This document shows positions 5,101 to 6,917 of a DNA stretch of 6,917 bases, one piece after another; position 1 is the stretch's first letter; each line of letters begins with the position of its first letter. The notes beneath the pieces were generated by a model. That model did no database searches. It saw only the letters and a list, made by a program, of their open reading frames with translations, and was not told where the DNA came from. The position numbers were made by a program, and so were the translations under genes. Source of the DNA: JBCDGZ01 sp038750655 (GTDB taxonomy: Bacteria > Bacteroidota > Bacteroidia > Chitinophagales > Saprospiraceae); assembly GCA_038750655.1 (NCBI GenBank), contig JBCDGZ010000232.1:1-6917 (forward strand), read 5' to 3'.

Positions 5101-6917
5101 TCGACATCGAAACCGCCCTCACCGTCTTCACCAACGACAACGCCCCCGATCTGCCCGCTATCCTGCGCAGCATCCGCGCCACCGAAGTCGGTTTCTACTA
5201 TTGCCAAGCCCCCACCACCTTACCCGATGGCAATACCGCCATCCCAGGCTTCGGCTTCAATGGCAACGTCAACCTCTTCGGCTTCACCGCCCGCGCTCAC
5301 TTAATGATCAATATGCTCTCCGGTATCGAAGGGCATTTCCAAACCGCTCCCATCCACATCAACGCCGGCAATGTCAACATCCTTTCCGTAACTGGAAAAG
5401 GAGAAGAACTCAGCAATACGTTTGAGAAGAAAGACGGCAAGTGGATCAAGGTCGATAACCAAAGTCAGCTGCTGGACTTTAACGGCAACGAAACTCCACC
5501 GGAGACGAAAACCGAAATTCTGGTAGCTGCCGGAGGCCCCGTTTTGCAGTTCAGCACCCTAGGGCCGAAGTTCCTCTACGCCAGCGTCAGCGCCTCCTTC
5601 CTCGACCTGCTAAAGATGGAATTAGAGGCAGAAGTCAGCACCAGCGGCATCTCTTTCTTCTATTCGGTCACCAATGGCCTGACCTTCCTCAAAGCCTCCT
5701 TCACCGTCAAGACCGACGGATTCAAGGCCGATGGAAGCATGGGCGTCGATCTGGATATTGATATTAAATTAAAAGAACCTACCACTGGGGTCAACCTGGG
5801 TACGATAGACTTGGATACGGGCTTTGAAGCGTCCACGAAAATCGAAGTCAATCAAAACGGGTATTCACAAACCATCAAAGGAAGTTTCCACTGGGAGAGC
5901 CTAAAAATCAACTTACCCACCATTACCATCAAGGTCACCCCCGATGATTTTGCTGCTCTGGCCAAGGCCATCGGAGAGTACATCCTCAACCACGCCTGGG
6001 AGCTGTTCAAGCAGTTCTTCGATTCCATCGAGAAGTGGCTCAATGCCGCGAAAGATGGTCTAATCAAGGTCGGCAAGGCCGTAGGGCAAGCTGCTGAAGA
6101 CCTCGCTAAGGGCCTCAAGGCGGGCTTTGATGCCACTGCCGAGGAGGCAACCAAAGCCTTCAAGGCCCTGGATTATGGAGCCAAAGAGGTCGGTAAGGCC
6201 CTGAAAGAAGGGTTTGGTACGGCAGCCAAAGAGACGGCCGAATTCCTCAAAGATGTGGGCTATGAGGTGAAAGAAGTAGGGGAGACTTTGAAAAATGTCT
6301 TCGGTAGTTCGGCCAAAGAGGCGGCCCAGTTCCTCAAAGATGCGGGCTATACAGCGCGTCAGGTGGGGGATGTATTGAAAAATACTTTCGGCGCGGCGGC
6401 CCAAGAGGTCAGCAAGCTGATGAAAGCAATCGGCTACAACGCCACTGAAATTGCCGACATCCTCAAAAGCCAATTCGGTGCGGCGGCTCGCGATGTGGCC
6501 AAATTCCTCAAAGGAGCCGGCTACACGGCGGCCCAAGTCGGCGCGACCCTCAAGAGTGCCTTCGGCACCGCCGCTCAAGATGCTGCTCGCTTCCTCAAGA
6601 ATGCGGGCTACGCTGCCGAGCAAGTCGGTGAAGCCCTCAAAGATACCTTCGGCTCCACCGCTGCCCAGGCCGCTAAGGTGATGAAGAACATCGGCTACGG
6701 TGCCGAGCAAGTCGGCGAAGCCCTCAAGGATACCTTCAATCAGGGTGCGCAGCAAGCCGCTAAGCTGCTCAAAGATGCCGGCTACCTGGCCAGCGATGTA
6801 GGCAAGGCCCTCAAGAATAAGTTTGGCACGGCGGCCAAAGATGCGGCTAAATTCCTCAAAGGCGCAGGTTATGCCGCCAGCCAGGTGGGAGATACCCTCA
6901 AGAATACTTTCCGTACC
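2166..6917 (+). CDS. Giant modular repeat protein, 3' end beyond window
   Basis: The frame is open from ATG 2166 to the last base, 1584 codons, with no stop in view. There is no Shine-Dalgarno, but the leader is A-rich. No signal peptide, transmembrane segment, catalytic motif or named family is recognised. Apparently only one cysteine (C1013) occurs. By eye the order is: a beta-rich module with PPNW (92-95); about four related units at ~220-679; a second PPN module (PPNF 707-710); further beta-rich sequence at ~850-1258 with alternating hydrophobic residues and many Gly, Asn and Asp; a helical linker from ~1259; and 29-residue helical repeats from F1321 on. Third codon positions become markedly C-rich from about base 3560 onward. 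The architecture suggests an elongated structural, adhesive or carrier protein. A part in using or delivering the upstream CdtB-like nuclease is inferred from position only. The 78-bp gap before it holds only a 4-bp GC stem (2125-2135), so the two genes may form an operon. Confidence 0.96.
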   Translation, partial: MDITQVKATIDANINEQGQLILNDALFPEMAELLDAIHNNNILITIGEMTVRGKGLFIKGKVDFMGLENLSAQLIFKATVRSLKIALRIELPPNWNFKDSFPNLPPSLKPVEGQPGEYDYGDSALTDLNFHTAFFVLKNSLSSKEPYFKKGLNFSGFPENFLQATTMSTIFPVDASTNLSGSITLHPGDSMPDFSLYLSFPVKDINFGPLKITDLRQRYHRVEPPVSDYQQTELQAVGNIVIGATRPVTLEVASPLNPGSSVFNFYGQSPDNSATLSNGLAALNELLGLPANAIKLPQELGVINKAVLHYFSAIIDAQTKRVRRVDFSIGLPVQWEVIKDRLTLEDIKVGIAVLNPSPAAKRKINVLLGGTFSIATTTPVHLEAVVTTDDGVDLVAQMRQGEKFPLIAGFNKLTGASIDLPGDLVAERLYFHAVPKAKNYQFKFSVAGDWALLPGIMDLALKRISIEVDQKAGRTTGLLAGQLNIAGIDLFLKAALPTAGAGWNLSGKSGQDQNISLSSLVQELISKLNIQLPFDIPGVQLRNLSAEVNTKTKNFALSGESMSKMDFPIGDISFDVFATIHLNVTRDATTGAKQLTGSVSGELDIAGQIFSIGYKMGKGDKTISAAWAAKGDESLGINDVLKALGLEIIELPDALEVTLKSIAFEFDTSSKSLRLMAASKQFGKVFFVSQRSSTSNKRAYVFGLEFPPNFKLSDIPGLGSELNGADFMSFRQTALIVSSDQVSNLVIPQLPMLANTGTLATEPFVSDQALTLSQGLNVTARINLNDTEDASMKNLQSATKLKELLLQAAVGRRTLHFRANLDSSIKFKIGSNALEFRDPHIRIDILPIFGLQLVGGLMVEMNDVNLLAEGGLVISPVEVSARLMVSAHDPDAEGATASSVGTANLLGPLGIKGIQLNSIGMIIGATFAPPAMKFGFQTGFAIGDQAPSSNEMAMVLQIIPAAPSPVVNVILLTFELAEIDIETALTVFTNDNAPDLPAILRSIRATEVGFYYCQAPTTLPDGNTAIPGFGFNGNVNLFGFTARAHLMINMLSGIEGHFQTAPIHINAGNVNILSVTGKGEELSNTFEKKDGKWIKVDNQSQLLDFNGNETPPETKTEILVAAGGPVLQFSTLGPKFLYASVSASFLDLLKMELEAEVSTSGISFFYSVTNGLTFLKASFTVKTDGFKADGSMGVDLDIDIKLKEPTTGVNLGTIDLDTGFEASTKIEVNQNGYSQTIKGSFHWESLKINLPTITIKVTPDDFAALAKAIGEYILNHAWELFKQFFDSIEKWLNAAKDGLIKVGKAVGQAAEDLAKGLKAGFDATAEEATKAFKALDYGAKEVGKALKEGFGTAAKETAEFLKDVGYEVKEVGETLKNVFGSSAKEAAQFLKDAGYTARQVGDVLKNTFGAAAQEVSKLMKAIGYNATEIADILKSQFGAAARDVAKFLKGAGYTAAQVGATLKSAFGTAAQDAARFLKNAGYAAEQVGEALKDTFGSTAAQAAKVMKNIGYGAEQVGEALKDTFNQGAQQAAKLLKDAGYLASDVGKALKNKFGTAAKDAAKFLKGAGYAASQVGDTLKNTFRT
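2871..4202 (+). repeat. Four related ~115-130-residue units inside the giant protein
   Basis: Residues ~236-679 contain a recurring pattern. Each unit has a strand of the type G-x-hydrophobic-x-I followed by a second hydrophobic strand, then a polar segment with a short helix, then a Pro-containing stretch followed by alternating hydrophobics and a D/K-rich turn. Anchor glycines are G238 (GNIVIGATRP), G370 (GTFSIATTTP), G481 (GQLNIAGID) and G601 (GELDIAGQI), spaced 132, 111 and 120 residues apart. The matching Pro segments are KLPQELGVINKAVL, IDLPGDLVAERLYF, DIPGVQLRNLSAEV and ELPDALEVTLKSIAF. The last two units (450-564 and 565-679) are the most alike. The family is not identified. Confidence 0.7.
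6126..6917 (+). repeat. Tandem 29-residue (87-bp) helical repeats
   Basis: Nine complete units begin at 6126, 6213, 6300, 6387, 6474, 6561, 6648, 6735 and 6822, with a tenth starting at 6909 and cut by the window edge. Each unit is exactly 29 residues with no indels. The first half follows FGxxAxxxAxFLKxxGY and the second half follows xAxxVGxxLKxxF. The halves resemble each other (about 15 and 14 residues: aromatic-Gly, Ala, small pair, Leu-Lys), so the unit looks like an internally duplicated helical hairpin. The first copy (FDATAEE...) is the most divergent. The half-repeat just before it (VGQAAEDLAKGLKAG) suggests decay at the array border. The pattern predicts alpha-helices with an Ala/Leu face and regularly spaced Lys, either a solenoid-like rod or an amphipathic assembly. 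Confidence 0.93.

Noticed and set aside
6060..6755. 231-codon antisense open frame with its own apparent repeats
   Set aside because: The periodicity is inherited from the 87-bp sense repeats, and the sense frame has strict 29-residue conservation.

Overview
The window looks like accessory chromosomal DNA from a mid-GC bacterium, most likely of the Bacteroidota (perhaps a Saprospiraceae-like lineage). That placement is inference. It rests on a tRNA promoter resembling the Bacteroidota TTTG / TAnnTTTG type, on A-rich translation starts without a Shine-Dalgarno motif, and on the style of the giant repeat protein. No housekeeping protein is present to confirm it.

Layout. (1) Bases 1-539 are the leader-distal end of a CRISPR array: 36-nt repeats, seven spacers of 35-41 nt, and a terminal repeat with one mismatch. 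A truncated, decayed half-repeat may follow at 573-589. No cas genes are in the window. (2) Bases 540-938 hold no intact gene. A minus-strand stretch reads like the decayed C-terminus of a tyrosine recombinase. (3) A class II tRNA-Leu(CAG) lies on the minus strand with its own intrinsic terminator and a plausible promoter. (4) Bases 1120-1379 are non-coding and AT-rich, with a bulged hairpin and a T-tract just ahead of the next gene. (5) Bases 1380-2087 (+) encode a 235-residue endonuclease/exonuclease/phosphatase-fold protein that closely resembles CdtB, the nuclease subunit of cytolethal distending toxin. It has all the recognisable catalytic motifs but no signal peptide and no CdtA or CdtC partner here. 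(6) 78 bp downstream on the same strand a giant gene starts at 2166 and is still open at the window end, with 1584 codons visible. Its product is a modular, mostly beta-rich protein built from duplicated units. It changes near residue 1259 to helical sequence and then to at least nine tandem 29-residue repeats.

How the parts may work together. The close, co-directional pairing of a lone CdtB-like DNase with a giant, almost cysteine-free repeat protein is the most interesting point. A toxin plus a carrier, scaffold or delivery protein is a reasonable hypothesis, but nothing in the window proves it. The CRISPR array, the recombinase relic and the tRNA gene (a common integration site) suggest that this flank is a hotspot for gene gain and loss.
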